From contig DAML01000013.1 in the NCBI GenBank assembly GCA_002497075.1, positions 1 through 40,932 on the forward strand: DNA of 40,932 nucleotides, in the 5' to 3' direction. Positions 7,944 through 15,593 of the stretch are shown in pieces (within the stretch, counting starts at the first letter, position 1; each line of letters starts with the position of its first letter). The DNA comes from Methanomassiliicoccaceae archaeon UBA472. Lineage in GTDB: Archaea > Thermoplasmatota > Thermoplasmata > Methanomassiliicoccales > UBA472. The notes beneath the pieces were generated by a model, which did no database searches, was not told the origin of the DNA, and worked only from the letters and a program-made list of their open reading frames with translations. A program made the position numbers and the translations under genes.

Positions 7944-8222
7944 ATGAAGGACCTCCAGTCAAAATCAGTACTGACCTCGGACGCCTACGACATCGGAACG
8001 GTCAACGACCTTCAATTGACGGTCGAGGATTGAAAGGTGGTCGTGATCGGCGTCACGCTGAACGCCCAGTCCAAAAAGGCCCTGGGGATCAAGAAGCTGA
8101 GCCTGACCGGGGTTACGCTCAGCATACCCATCGCCCATGTGGACAAGGTCGGGGACATGGTGACCTTGCGCATCGACTTCGACCATCTGAAGGACCTGCC
8201 GGAGCGCAAGAGCCTCCTCTGA
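7944..8222 (+). pseudogene. PRC-barrel domain protein interrupted by an in-frame TGA
   Basis: The frame encodes the N-terminal part MKDLQSKSVLTSDAYDIGTV with NDLQLTVED, then TGA (8031-8033), then continues in the same frame with KVVVIGVTLNAQSKKALGI and a later strand TLSIPIAHVDKVGDMVTLRI, stopping at 8222. Together this is one complete archaeal PRC-barrel of about 91 residues. In family members the stop falls at a conserved Trp (the E-V-D-T-x-T-W-K type turn), so TGG to TGA is the simplest change. Neighbouring genes use TGA as an ordinary stop. Possibilities are a recent nonsense mutation, a sequencing error or read-through. The ATG at 7944 has GGTGA 15 bases upstream. A run of seven T follows the final stop. 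Confidence 0.8.
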
Positions 8223-8242
8223 AACCCCTTTTTTTCTTTTCC
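8223..8242 (+). terminator. T-rich terminator after the PRC-barrel gene
   Basis: Seven T then a further TTTT directly after the stop, the usual form of archaeal terminator; the next gene on this strand has its own GCATTAATC box. Confidence 0.55.
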
Positions 8243-8288
8243 CAAGCGAAGCATTAATCCCGTTGGCGAACATGTCCGGACGAAGCCC

Positions 8289-9449
8289 ATGTCCCAAGGA
8301 CCGATGAACGCCAGACTGATCTACAAGTTCTTCGAGGCCGCCAACATGCAACGGTGGAACGACCACATCCGCCCCGTGGAACTTACGGAACTGGACAAGC
8401 AGTCGCACAAGATGGTCATCGCTTACGTGCTGGCCAGGTTCGAGGAGACCGAGAAGGGCACCAGGATCGACTGGACCAGGATCATCGAGGGCGGGATATT
8501 CGAGTTCCTGCACCGCATATTCCTGACGGACCTCAAGCCGCCGGTGTACCACCGCATGCAGAAGGAGAAGGGCGGCGAGCTGAACGAGTACGTATTCCGC
8601 GAGCTTTTATCGGAGGTCCCGGACATCGACCAGGAGTTCTTCGAGCGCTTCAAGGCCTACCATCTGCACAAGGATGAGAGCGTGGAGAGGCGCGTGCTCA
8701 GGGCGGCGCATTACCTGGCCACGAACTGGGAGTTCAAGCTGGTCTACAACGCCAACCCCACCATGCTGGGCATAGAGGACACCAAGAAGAGCATCGAGAT
8801 GCAGATCGAGGACCACTACGATCTCATCGGCGTTCAACGAATAATGCTGGCCAAGAAGTCCTACGGCTTCATCGAGTTCTGCGGCCAGTTGCGCTATCAG
8901 CAGCGCTGGGCCCGGGCCCCGCGCATTCCGAGAACGTCCGTCCTGGGCCACATGCTCATGGTGGCCATAATGTCCTACCTTTGTTCGTTGAGGATAAACG
9001 CTCCGCCGCAACGAACCGTGAACAACTTCTATACCTCGCTCTTCCACGACCTCCCGGAGGTTCTGACGAAGGACATCATCACCCCGGTGAAGAAGTCCGT
9101 CGGAGGGCTGGAGGAACTGATCGCGAACTACGAGGAGCAGCAGGTGGAGGAGAAGCTGCTTCCGCTGCTGCCGGCCACCTGGAGGAAGGACTTCGAGCTT
9201 CTGCTTCTCGACCCGTTCCGCAACCGGCCCCGGGACGACGGCGCCTGGGCGGTGGACGGAGCGATGCTCAAGGGATGCGACAATCTGGCGGCGTTCATCG
9301 AGGCGAACTCTTCCATTAAATACGGAGTCAGTTCCAAGGTGCTCAGGGTCGGAAAGCAGCGCCTTCTGGAGATATACCAGGACAATGGCAACATCGCCGG
9401 TATCGATTTCTACCAGCTGATGCTCGAGCTGGACCACATGGACATATGA
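8289..9449 (+). CDS. HD-domain phosphohydrolase with apparent tandem HD halves
   Basis: A 386-residue protein. The second half carries the metal-binding HD signature: GHMLM (His221), LFHDLPEVLT (His253, Asp254) and KDIITP (Asp262), closest in pattern to YfbR-like nucleotide phosphohydrolases. The first half repeats the same layout in weaker form: RWNDHIRP with QSHKM (His40) and FEFLHRIFLTDLKPPV (His75, Asp81), where the HD Asp is replaced by Arg. It probably hydrolyses a nucleotide or other phosphoester in the cytoplasm, with one active and one degenerate site; substrate unknown. Its stop codon directly abuts the stop of the opposing gene (TGATCA). Confidence 0.85.
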   Translation: MSQGPMNARLIYKFFEAANMQRWNDHIRPVELTELDKQSHKMVIAYVLARFEETEKGTRIDWTRIIEGGIFEFLHRIFLTDLKPPVYHRMQKEKGGELNEYVFRELLSEVPDIDQEFFERFKAYHLHKDESVERRVLRAAHYLATNWEFKLVYNANPTMLGIEDTKKSIEMQIEDHYDLIGVQRIMLAKKSYGFIEFCGQLRYQQRWARAPRIPRTSVLGHMLMVAIMSYLCSLRINAPPQRTVNNFYTSLFHDLPEVLTKDIITPVKKSVGGLEELIANYEEQQVEEKLLPLLPATWRKDFELLLLDPFRNRPRDDGAWAVDGAMLKGCDNLAAFIEANSSIKYGVSSKVLRVGKQRLLEIYQDNGNIAGIDFYQLMLELDHMDI

Positions 9450-9980
9450 TCACCAGGTGATCCGTCCCTCGAAGATTCGGAACAGGAGATCGCGGTAGTA
9501 CTTGTCATACGGAAGGGTGAACGTGAGCTCCGTCCCCTCGGAACGGAGCTTGATGATGTACTTGCCTCCATCATCGCCGTCATACGATAGGCGTACGGCC
9601 GTCACGTCCGAAGCCTCGACCGAAAAATTACCCTCCGTTTCATCCATTACCTGTTCTGGAGACATCTCGTAGAAACGGGAGACGTTATCACTGCTGCTGG
9701 AGCCAGGCATGAATATTCCCGCTTGACGCAGTTCGCCTTTCGCCCGATCCAGGTCCACCTCGCGGATGCGGGCGAATATCAGCTTCTCTGTAGTCAATGC
9801 CATGGCGAAAGCGCCCTCGCGTCCTACGATTCGCGCCGGAGCGGCCACGGCCGTAACTATCTCCCCCTTGGCCGGTTCGAACTGCTCCATCTCCTCGGCC
9901 GCCAAAGACTGGCCGCAATAGGGACAGAATCGCATCCCCTCCAGGAGGGGCTTTCCGCACTTGGCGCAGCTCGGCATCAT
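9450..9980 (-). CDS. Zinc-ribbon protein with a C-terminal PH-like beta domain
   Basis: A 176-residue protein. It opens with a zinc ribbon CAKCGKPLLEGMRFCPYCG (near residues 5-24), followed by a beta-rich domain with FAMALTTEKLIFARI, EASDVTAVRLSYDG and YIIKLRSEGTELTFTLPYDKYY, the strand pattern of PH/GRAM-like domains; that fold call is inference. ATG 9980 is chosen because a minus-strand ATAAATACC box lies 26 bases upstream, so the mRNA is probably leaderless there; the longer frame to 10067 would run into the promoter. It is divergent from the RHH regulator gene, which may control it. Confidence 0.75.
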   Translation of the reverse strand: MMPSCAKCGKPLLEGMRFCPYCGQSLAAEEMEQFEPAKGEIVTAVAAPARIVGREGAFAMALTTEKLIFARIREVDLDRAKGELRQAGIFMPGSSSSDNVSRFYEMSPEQVMDETEGNFSVEASDVTAVRLSYDGDDGGKYIIKLRSEGTELTFTLPYDKYYRDLLFRIFEGRITW

Positions 9981-10069
9981 ACTATTGGTGATATGTCCAG
10001 AGGTATTTATGGACCCATCGCCTTTCCTGTTTTCGTCAAAATGGATACTGGCATTTTTCATCTTCATAA

Positions 10070-10122
10070 TAGTATGACAAAATGTGACAAATGACAGACG
10101 TTTTAAATAGTTAGTATGACAA
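10070..10122. promoter_or_regulatory. TGACA repeats around the TATA box of the RHH gene
   Basis: TAGTATGACAA occurs at 10070-10080 and 10112-10122, 42 bases apart (about four helical turns). Extra TGACA copies lie at 10085 and 10092. The TTTTAAATAG box of the RHH gene (10101-10110) sits between them. Ribbon-helix-helix proteins commonly bind such short repeats, so autoregulation is a fair inference. Confidence 0.6.
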
Positions 10123-10158
10123 TCTTATTTTCAACCCAAGCCAAGGAGATCTAACACT

Positions 10159-10518
10159 ATGGAGGGAGAGAGGATAACGCTGCGCCTAGAAGGCGAGGAC
10201 CTGGAGCTCATCGATGATTTCATCGAGGGGCACCCGGAGATCTCGAACCGCTCGCAGCTTGCCCGCATAGCCCTTCGCGCGTTCATAGAGAGGGATGGTG
10301 GAGCGCGGGTGAACGGATCGGGCAAGGGCGAATTTGTCCTGAGGGTCCCACCGGCGGTATGTAGCATAATGGAAGGGATGGTGGAGGACGGCTACTACAA
10401 CTCGGTGGAGGACATCGTCGTGGAATGCCTGCGGAAGGAGTTCGTCTCCAGGGACAACCTGGAAAAGGTGAAGGACGAACACTTCCAGAAGAGCAGGCAG
10501 ATCATGGCTAGGATGTAA
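10159..10518 (+). CDS. Tandem ribbon-helix-helix (CopG-like) transcription regulator
   Basis: A 119-residue DNA-binding protein with two RHH units in one chain. Unit one is ERITLRLEGEDLELIDDFI followed by NRSQLARIALRAFIE (residues 4-43); unit two is EFVLRVPPAVCSIMEGMV followed by SVEDIVVECLRKEF (about 58-95). Each unit has the strand that contacts DNA and the two helices that dimerise, so a single chain could form a pseudo-dimer. GGAGATC lies 10 bases ahead of the ATG. The gene precedes an FtsZ-like gene by 100 bases; in haloarchaea the RHH protein CdrS controls ftsZ genes, which suggests but does not prove a similar link. Confidence 0.88.
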   Translation: MEGERITLRLEGEDLELIDDFIEGHPEISNRSQLARIALRAFIERDGGARVNGSGKGEFVLRVPPAVCSIMEGMVEDGYYNSVEDIVVECLRKEFVSRDNLEKVKDEHFQKSRQIMARM

Positions 10519-10583
10519 GGACCCGCTCTGATCGGGAGCACAAGGGATGGGATGCACTAATTTACTTAGCGAACGCGCTGCAA

Positions 10584-10595
10584 GGCGATTTCGCC
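10584..10595. promoter_or_regulatory. Palindrome GGCGATTTCGCC upstream of the FtsZ-like gene
   Basis: A perfect 5-bp inverted repeat around TT, 24 bases before the start codon, downstream of a weak TTTACTTAG element. It could be an operator or a leader hairpin. Confidence 0.35.
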
Positions 10596-10618
10596 GAAAC
10601 GATATGGGGGCCTAAAAA

Positions 10619-11431
10619 ATGGAAGCCGGAATAATGGAACAATCGGTCAGGACCGAGCAGATAGTTTCAATGCTCAGCCGAGGACTGGCCGAACCTAAGA
10701 TATCGGTAGTGGGCTGCGGAGGCGCTGGTAACAACATCGTTAACAACATCTTCGGCAGCTGCAAGAAGAACGTGCAGACGGTCGCGATCAACACTGATGA
10801 GCGTTCGCTGCAGAAGGTCAACGCGCACAAGAAGCTGCTCATCGGCAAGGACGTTACCGAGGGCCGCGGCGCCGAGGGATTCCCTGAGGTCGCCGAGTAC
10901 TGCGCGGAGTGCGCCAAGGACGCCATAAAGGATGCGATAAAGGATAGGGACATAGTGTTCGTCATCGCCGGGATGGGCGGTGGGACCGGTACCGGGACCG
11001 CTCCGGTCGTCGCACAGGTGGCCAAGGACCTCAACTCGATCACTTTCGTAATAGCGATCACCCCCTTCTCCTTCGAGACGGAGAGGGTCAGCAAGGCCCA
11101 GATGGGCCTGTCCAAGATCAAGAAGATAGCCAAGACCACGGTGGTAGTGGAGAACGACCGCCTGCTGAACGTGGTGGACGAGATGCCCCTGAACAAGGCC
11201 TTCTCGGTCATCGACAACAGCGTGGTGAAGATCATCGACTCCTTTTGCTCCCAGGTCAGCATGTCCTTCATGAACGCCTTCACCGAGGAGGTCATTCAGT
11301 ACATGAGGGCTGACGAGAAGAGCGAGGCAGTACGCGAGCAGTACATGATGCCTGAACTGGTCATGGCCAGCAAGGGTCCGGCTGATGCTGGACTCCGCCC
11401 CATGGGACAGCTCGGACCGCTGATGCAATAG
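10619..11431 (+). CDS. FtsZ/tubulin-family GTPase lacking the C-terminal domain
   Basis: A 270-residue protein with a clear FtsZ nucleotide-binding half: T1 loop GCGGAGNN (32-39), T4 tubulin signature GGGTGTGT (120-127), ITPFSFETERV and VVENDRLLNVV on the way to helix H7. After the segment AFSVIDNSVVKIIDSFCSQV the usual T7 loop with its catalytic Asp (as in LINLDFADV) and the whole C-terminal beta domain are missing; instead there is a helix, then a flexible tail ending GQLGPLMQ. FtsZ is normally about 360 residues. A real stop and a hairpin follow, so this is a complete short gene, not a frameshift. It may bind GTP and cap or regulate a full FtsZ. A second in-frame ATG lies 15 bases downstream. 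Confidence 0.9.
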   Translation: MEAGIMEQSVRTEQIVSMLSRGLAEPKISVVGCGGAGNNIVNNIFGSCKKNVQTVAINTDERSLQKVNAHKKLLIGKDVTEGRGAEGFPEVAEYCAECAKDAIKDAIKDRDIVFVIAGMGGGTGTGTAPVVAQVAKDLNSITFVIAITPFSFETERVSKAQMGLSKIKKIAKTTVVVENDRLLNVVDEMPLNKAFSVIDNSVVKIIDSFCSQVSMSFMNAFTEEVIQYMRADEKSEAVREQYMMPELVMASKGPADAGLRPMGQLGPLMQ

Positions 11432-11433
11432 GC

Positions 11434-11503
11434 CCGCACCTGGCTTCCAAACGCTACAGGTGCGGCGGATGTCTGCCGCCGCACCACACCCCCAAACCTT
11501 TTT
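11434..11503 (+). terminator. Overlapping hairpins and T-run after the FtsZ-like gene
   Basis: Hairpin A pairs 11434-11442 with 11457-11465 (CCGCACCTG/CAGGTGCGG). Hairpin B pairs 11459-11468 with 11476-11485 (stem of 10 bp) and is followed by TTTTT at 11499. They share GGTGCGG, so only one can form at a time. Confidence 0.6.
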
Positions 11504-11549
11504 CCAATGTTCTCAAAGGTCTTATGATGGCCTGAGCCATTCTTGTTCT

Positions 11550-12635
11550 GTGCTCCTGGGATTCGTCATCAATCCGATTGCCGGAATGGGCGGGAGCGTC
11601 GCCCTGAAAGGAACGGACGGGGACTCCTATCGTGTCGCCATATCGAAGGGAGCTGTACCGCTCGCGCTGGGACGGTCGGTGCGCGCCCTGAGCCGTTTGG
11701 ACGGGGATATCGCATTTCTGACCGCCTCGGGGGAGATGGGAGCCTGGGCATTGAATGATATTGGCCTCGCCTACGAGGTGGTGTGGGAAACCTCAGGGGA
11801 GAGCGTTCCGGAAGACACCCGTCAGGCCTGCCGCAGTTTCTTGGAAAGGAAAGTGGAGCTGATCGCCTTCTGCGGCGGGGACGGCACGGCCAGGGATGTG
11901 CTGGACGCGGTCGGCGATAAGGTTCCCGTGATCGGCATCCCTTCAGGAGTGAAGATGCACTCGGCGGTTTTCGCAAACACCCCCGAGGAGGCCGGTGACG
12001 CCATAACGCACTTTGTCAAAGGCGACGTCCCAACACGCCTGGCCGAGGTCATGGACGTGGACGAGGACGCGTTCCGTCGCGGGGAGCTCCGCGCGCGATT
12101 GTACGGTTACGTGAAGGTCCCCGATCTGGGCGGATTACAGCCTCCCAAGGGTGCGGTGTTCGGAACCTCGGACGAAGAGCAGAAAGAGGCCATAGCCGAG
12201 TTCGTGGTGGAACGAATGGAACCGGGGACTATCTACGTGCTGGGACCGGGTACCTCCACCAAGGCTGTCGCTGACAGGATGGGGCAGCCGAAGACACTGC
12301 TTGGTGTTGACGCGTACCTGGATGGAAAGGCGATCCTGTCGGACGCCCCCGAGGAAGATCTGCTGCGGCTTCTGGACGGAAAACGGGCCAAGCTGCTGGT
12401 CACGCCCATAGGCCGCCAGGGATTCGTTTTCGGACGCGGAAATCAGCAGCTGTCTCCGCGTGTTATTGACATGGTGGGCATGGAGAACCTGCTCATCATC
12501 GCCACCCCGACCAAGCTGGCGGAGACTCCCTTCCTTCGTTCGGATTCAGGCGATGTTGACCTTGATAAGCGCTTATGCGGTTACCGGAAGGTGCTGATCG
12601 GTTATGACCAGTACCGGATGGTACGTTGCCTGTGA
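11550..12635 (+). CDS. ATP-NAD kinase-like (PpnK/AcoX-type) protein
   Basis: A 361-residue protein of the NAD kinase/diacylglycerol kinase superfamily, AcoX-like branch. The N-terminus reads LLGFVINPIAGMGGSVALKG, and the core GGDGTARDVLDAV (at 108-120) followed by PVIGIPSGVKMHSAVFA is the nucleotide-binding motif. The C-terminal half has ILGPGTSTKAVADRM-type and LLVTPIGRQGFVFGRGNQQLSP segments typical of the ATP-NAD kinase family protein. It may phosphorylate NAD or a related metabolite. The frame can be extended to GTG 11460, but that stretch is the terminator hairpin, so GTG 11550, next to the NPIAGMGG motif, is preferred. Confidence 0.85.
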   Translation: MLLGFVINPIAGMGGSVALKGTDGDSYRVAISKGAVPLALGRSVRALSRLDGDIAFLTASGEMGAWALNDIGLAYEVVWETSGESVPEDTRQACRSFLERKVELIAFCGGDGTARDVLDAVGDKVPVIGIPSGVKMHSAVFANTPEEAGDAITHFVKGDVPTRLAEVMDVDEDAFRRGELRARLYGYVKVPDLGGLQPPKGAVFGTSDEEQKEAIAEFVVERMEPGTIYVLGPGTSTKAVADRMGQPKTLLGVDAYLDGKAILSDAPEEDLLRLLDGKRAKLLVTPIGRQGFVFGRGNQQLSPRVIDMVGMENLLIIATPTKLAETPFLRSDSGDVDLDKRLCGYRKVLIGYDQYRMVRCL

Positions 12636-12674
12636 GGGGAAATTGTTTAAAGAGCCTGGAACGATAGCCGTGGC

Positions 12675-13112
12675 ATGAGCGTGATACACCTCGATTTCCG
12701 TACGTTCGGCCAAGCCACCGAGGTCGAGGAACGGGTAAGGAAGGCCATGACCTTCGCCTCCGGGATCGAGGACATCAAGGTCGACCATTCGGAAGGTTAT
12801 CACGGCAACAAGATCCTCATCATGACCTGCACCGTTTCCCGCAAGGCCGATATCCGCTCGTTCTTCCGCCGATTGTCTAGGGACGATCTGTCGCTTCTCC
12901 TGGACAGCGTGGACCAGCGTATGGACGACGACGGGCAGTTCTTCTTCCGCCTGGACAAGCAGAAGGCGTTCCTGGAAGAGCTGGTCATCTCCAGCGGGGA
13001 CGACTGCATTCACGTGCGTGCGAAAGTGGAGAGCTATCCCAAGCGCCGCGAGAAAGCGTTGGAGAACGCCAAGGTATTGCTGCAGGAGCTGCTCGACCGA
13101 CAGGCTAAATAA
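12675..13112 (+). CDS. Exosome-associated RNA-binding protein (COG1325 type)
   Basis: A 145-residue protein resembling the archaeal dsRBD-fold RNA-binding family predicted to work with the exosome. Diagnostic parts are IHLDFRTFGQATEVEERV at the start, VDHSEGYHGNKILIMTCTV in the middle, and FFRRLSRDDL with a C-terminal HVRAKVESYPKRREKALENA. Expected role: binding structured RNA, possibly tRNA or rRNA fragments, for processing or decay. It starts 39 bases after the kinase-like gene, so the two may be cotranscribed, and ends 24 bases before tRNA-Leu, which has its own TATA box. Confidence 0.85.
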   Translation: MSVIHLDFRTFGQATEVEERVRKAMTFASGIEDIKVDHSEGYHGNKILIMTCTVSRKADIRSFFRRLSRDDLSLLLDSVDQRMDDDGQFFFRLDKQKAFLEELVISSGDDCIHVRAKVESYPKRREKALENAKVLLQELLDRQAK

Positions 13113-13120
13113 TAATTATT
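13109..13120 (+). promoter_or_regulatory. TATA box of tRNA-Leu(UAG)
   Basis: ATAATAATTATT centred about 23 bases before the first tRNA base, the expected spacing; it overlaps the 3' end of the preceding coding region. Confidence 0.65.
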
Positions 13121-13136
13121 CATTCGGAAACGACAA

Positions 13137-13223
13137 GCAGGGGTAGCCAAGCTTGGCCAACGGCGTAGGACTTAGGATCCTATCCTTAGTGGTTCTGGAG
13201 TTCAAATCTCCACCCCTGCACCA
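13137..13223 (+). tRNA. tRNA-Leu, anticodon UAG, CCA encoded
   Basis: Acceptor GCAGGGG pairs with CCCCTGC, discriminator A, and CCA follows in the genome. D arm contains GCC/GGC around AAGCTTGGCCAAC; anticodon stem TAGGA/TCCTA encloses CTTAGGA, giving UAG; a 13-base variable arm (class II) precedes the T stem TGGAG/CTCCA with loop TTCAAAT. No intron. Decodes CUA and other CUN codons. Confidence 0.95.
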
Positions 13224-13256
13224 CAATATTTATCGTTGGACCATCCGCTCATCATC

Positions 13257-13841
13257 GTGGTGGGGAAGATTAGGTCGGCCTTAAGCATCATTTCGGTGAT
13301 CGTCATCGTTTCCATTCTATTTCTTATGCCATCGACATCCGCATCGTGGACTGCCGATGTCAAGATCGCCCCGTCACATTTGCATCCAGGGGAATCGTGT
13401 TCGATCATGATACTGATGGACAACATTACTCGGACACCTGATGAACAACCTCATTGGATTCACTCGTTCGAGGTCTATCTAGAGAGACCGAACGGGAGCA
13501 TGGTAAAGATAGTCGACCACCGAATGGAAGATGAATATAATCCTAAGAACATCAGAAATTGCACATATGTAGGCCCATTAGTTGTTGGAAATGCCTGGAC
13601 CGTAGTAGCGAATTTACCCGACCTAGAACCTGGAGAATATAATATAACTATCATAATAAATAGTTCACAGGGCTCGTTCGAGAACACAACGGTCTCGCAG
13701 AGCTATGCGGACAAGGTGGTCATAGAGGATCCGCCGGTCGAAGAATTGGCCATCGCTGAGATATTGGTCGCGGGGGCGATTGCCGCCATCGTTATATTGT
13801 TCGTCATTCAGGTTTGGAGAACGAGGCATGACTGGGGATGA
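13257..13841 (+). CDS. Secreted, membrane-anchored protein of unknown function
   Basis: A protein of about 194 residues with an N-terminal signal/membrane segment (IISVIVIVSILFLMPSTSA, about residues 8-28), an extracellular domain with several possible N-glycosylation sites (NIT, NGS, NCT, NIT, NSS, NTT) and a C-terminal transmembrane helix (LVAGAIAAIVILFVIQVW) ending in basic residues inside. The domain LHPGESCSIMILMDN with LEPGEYNITIIINSS resembles an Ig-like beta sandwich. A CAATATTTATC box places the transcript start near 13257, so the GTG there (or at 13260) is chosen over TTG 13236. AT-richer in its middle than neighbouring genes. Confidence 0.7.
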   Translation: MVGKIRSALSIISVIVIVSILFLMPSTSASWTADVKIAPSHLHPGESCSIMILMDNITRTPDEQPHWIHSFEVYLERPNGSMVKIVDHRMEDEYNPKNIRNCTYVGPLVVGNAWTVVANLPDLEPGEYNITIIINSSQGSFENTTVSQSYADKVVIEDPPVEELAIAEILVAGAIAAIVILFVIQVWRTRHDWG

Positions 13842-13969
13842 TGCCGAATCGCCATCCACATGATCCTGTGCTGGATTGAATATTAAAGATCCTTGGACCA
13901 TATGACCTGTGGACCTAGGGTCAGATATCAACTGTTGAACCGATCCATCCCCGGAATCTGGTTACTGAC

Positions 13970-14452
13970 TCATTTTTTCGACAGACCTAACAAGAATCCT
14001 GGAAATTCCTTGAAATATGGATCGCATTTACCGTCGACAATTCTAATTCTTTCCTCTTGGCTGATCGCGGCTAGCATTCCAGCCGCCTTTCCACCTTCGC
14101 GCATGTAAGCGATCGCCTTCAGATGAGAGCATGCTTCCCCGACATCGCATTCGTCGCAATGGACCAGCCCCCTCTCTCGAGTACACTCCCGCATCTGACA
14201 CGTGTCGTCACCGCCTCCTTTCAGGCAGCCTGGGCAGATCGGGACCTTCTTCAGTTCCTCGAGCGCTTCCACGAAAGCCTCTCCCTTCTCTTTCAGAACC
14301 CAATTGTGCACGCCGTGTCCGCATGCCACCCTCTGGTATTGAGAGGTCATCTCTACCAGCAACCCGTTTCCGATGATGCAGCTCCCGCACCAGAGGCCGC
14401 AGTGGCCGATCTGGCCTTTGACATTATCATATGATGATCTGTCCATGAGCAT
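13970..14452 (-). CDS. DUF3795-type cysteine-rich protein
   Basis: A 160-residue cytoplasmic protein with the pattern of DUF3795: HCGLWCGSC at the start, CGHGVHNWV, then CPGCLKGGGDDTC, MREC, HCDECDVGEAC, and a C-terminal YFKEFPGFLLGL helix. The Cys residues fall into two or three groups and probably bind zinc or an Fe-S cluster. No enzymatic role is established for the family. The ATG at 14452 has GTGA directly ahead of it and AGGT a little further up; the upstream DNA is AT-rich. It is the neighbour of other small zinc-binding proteins but shows no clear operon. Confidence 0.78.
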   Translation of the reverse strand: MLMDRSSYDNVKGQIGHCGLWCGSCIIGNGLLVEMTSQYQRVACGHGVHNWVLKEKGEAFVEALEELKKVPICPGCLKGGGDDTCQMRECTRERGLVHCDECDVGEACSHLKAIAYMREGGKAAGMLAAISQEERIRIVDGKCDPYFKEFPGFLLGLSKK

Positions 14453-14628
14453 TCACTCTACCTTGTGATGTAATATAATTGTTGGACATCCGATGAGATC
14501 ATTTTTATGAAAGGTCTGGAGAGGCGAGAATAAAAATCCGGTCGCCCGGTCTATTGAAATTCTCACCCATGACGAATAATAAAGGAATCAACAATTTGCT
14601 ACCTCTGCTTCTGCGAATGACGGCGGCC

Positions 14629-15408
14629 TCAGAGGTTCTTGATCATGGTGGCGATGACCGTCGTATCGAGAGGTGTGCCACAATATGCGCAGACCCGGAT
14701 TCCAGGATTGAAGTCCTTGTCTATGTTTATAGAGCCGCCACAAGTGGGGCATTTGTAAGCCAGTGCTAGCCCGCCCTGCCGGACCTGGTCGATGAGCTGG
14801 TTCATGTTCACCGAGACGTTGCGGGAGGTGTTACGCTCGGTCAAGGCCATTTTTCTTATCCTCCCGGCCTCTTCGTACATGGTAAGGTTCTCATAGAACC
14901 TGGCGGCATCCTCGTATCTCCCCGCTCTGATGGCTACCTCGGCATTGCAATAGAGGTTGACCTTGCTCAGAGTCTGGTGCACGCAGGTGTTCATGTCCCT
15001 TGCCCGCCCATCATAGAAGGCTGGTTGTAAATGCCCACCGTCGACCAGTGCCGCTTCCCAACCGACATATATGCTCTCCGTCTTCTTCGAGGATGGATTG
15101 TACATCATTCCGCTGACGTACCTATCCGTGGTTATGCCGTTCACCAGGAAGATGAATTGATCGCGGTCCGTTCGGATAAGTTCGTGTATCATCTTCCAGT
15201 CTTGCTCCCTGGGCTGCGATTTACCGAATCGGGCGTTTACCGTGTTCCATAACATCTTGTCGAACGCCTGTGGAAGGGATTTCTTGAGCGATTCCACGCT
15301 CCTTCGCTGCTGCTCGGCCGAGACAGCAATTTGACAGCTTGGACATAGATTGCTGCTGATGATCTGTTTCTTACCACATCTGGGACATTGACCCATAGGA
15401 CCGTTCAT
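14629..15408 (-). CDS. Protein with zinc ribbons at both ends, function unknown
   Basis: A 259-residue protein. The N-terminus has CPRCGKKQIISSNLCPSC (8-25), and the C-terminus has CPTCGGSINIDKDFNPGIR followed by CAYCG (about 219-243), both with the four-Cys zinc-ribbon layout. The middle is helical with a beta-containing segment (DQFIFLVNGITTDRYVSGMM) and an AGRYEDAARFYENLTMYEEAGRIRK helical pair that resembles a TPR unit (about 167-190). This combination suggests an adaptor or scaffold, but the function is unknown. The region 14453-14628 upstream of the next gene and 15409-15593 hold nothing I can support. Confidence 0.72.
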   Translation of the reverse strand: MNGPMGQCPRCGKKQIISSNLCPSCQIAVSAEQQRRSVESLKKSLPQAFDKMLWNTVNARFGKSQPREQDWKMIHELIRTDRDQFIFLVNGITTDRYVSGMMYNPSSKKTESIYVGWEAALVDGGHLQPAFYDGRARDMNTCVHQTLSKVNLYCNAEVAIRAGRYEDAARFYENLTMYEEAGRIRKMALTERNTSRNVSVNMNQLIDQVRQGGLALAYKCPTCGGSINIDKDFNPGIRVCAYCGTPLDTTVIATMIKNL

Positions 15409-15593
15409 GCGAAGTAATCGTTCCTATGAAATAGCTTTCGAGGCAATTATCCGAATAGAAACATTTCCTTTCGTAATTCCCTGAGAAACGCCGAGGTCAA
15501 CCAAGCCTTCGCGACGGGCGATGAATTGACGCCATTGATGCTGGGCATGTAATGAAGATCTCCTTAACCTCTTGCAGAGCGAACCTATATGAT

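Noticed and set aside
11460..11549. Extension of the kinase-like gene to GTG 11460
   Set aside because: The stretch is the terminator hairpin after the FtsZ-like gene.
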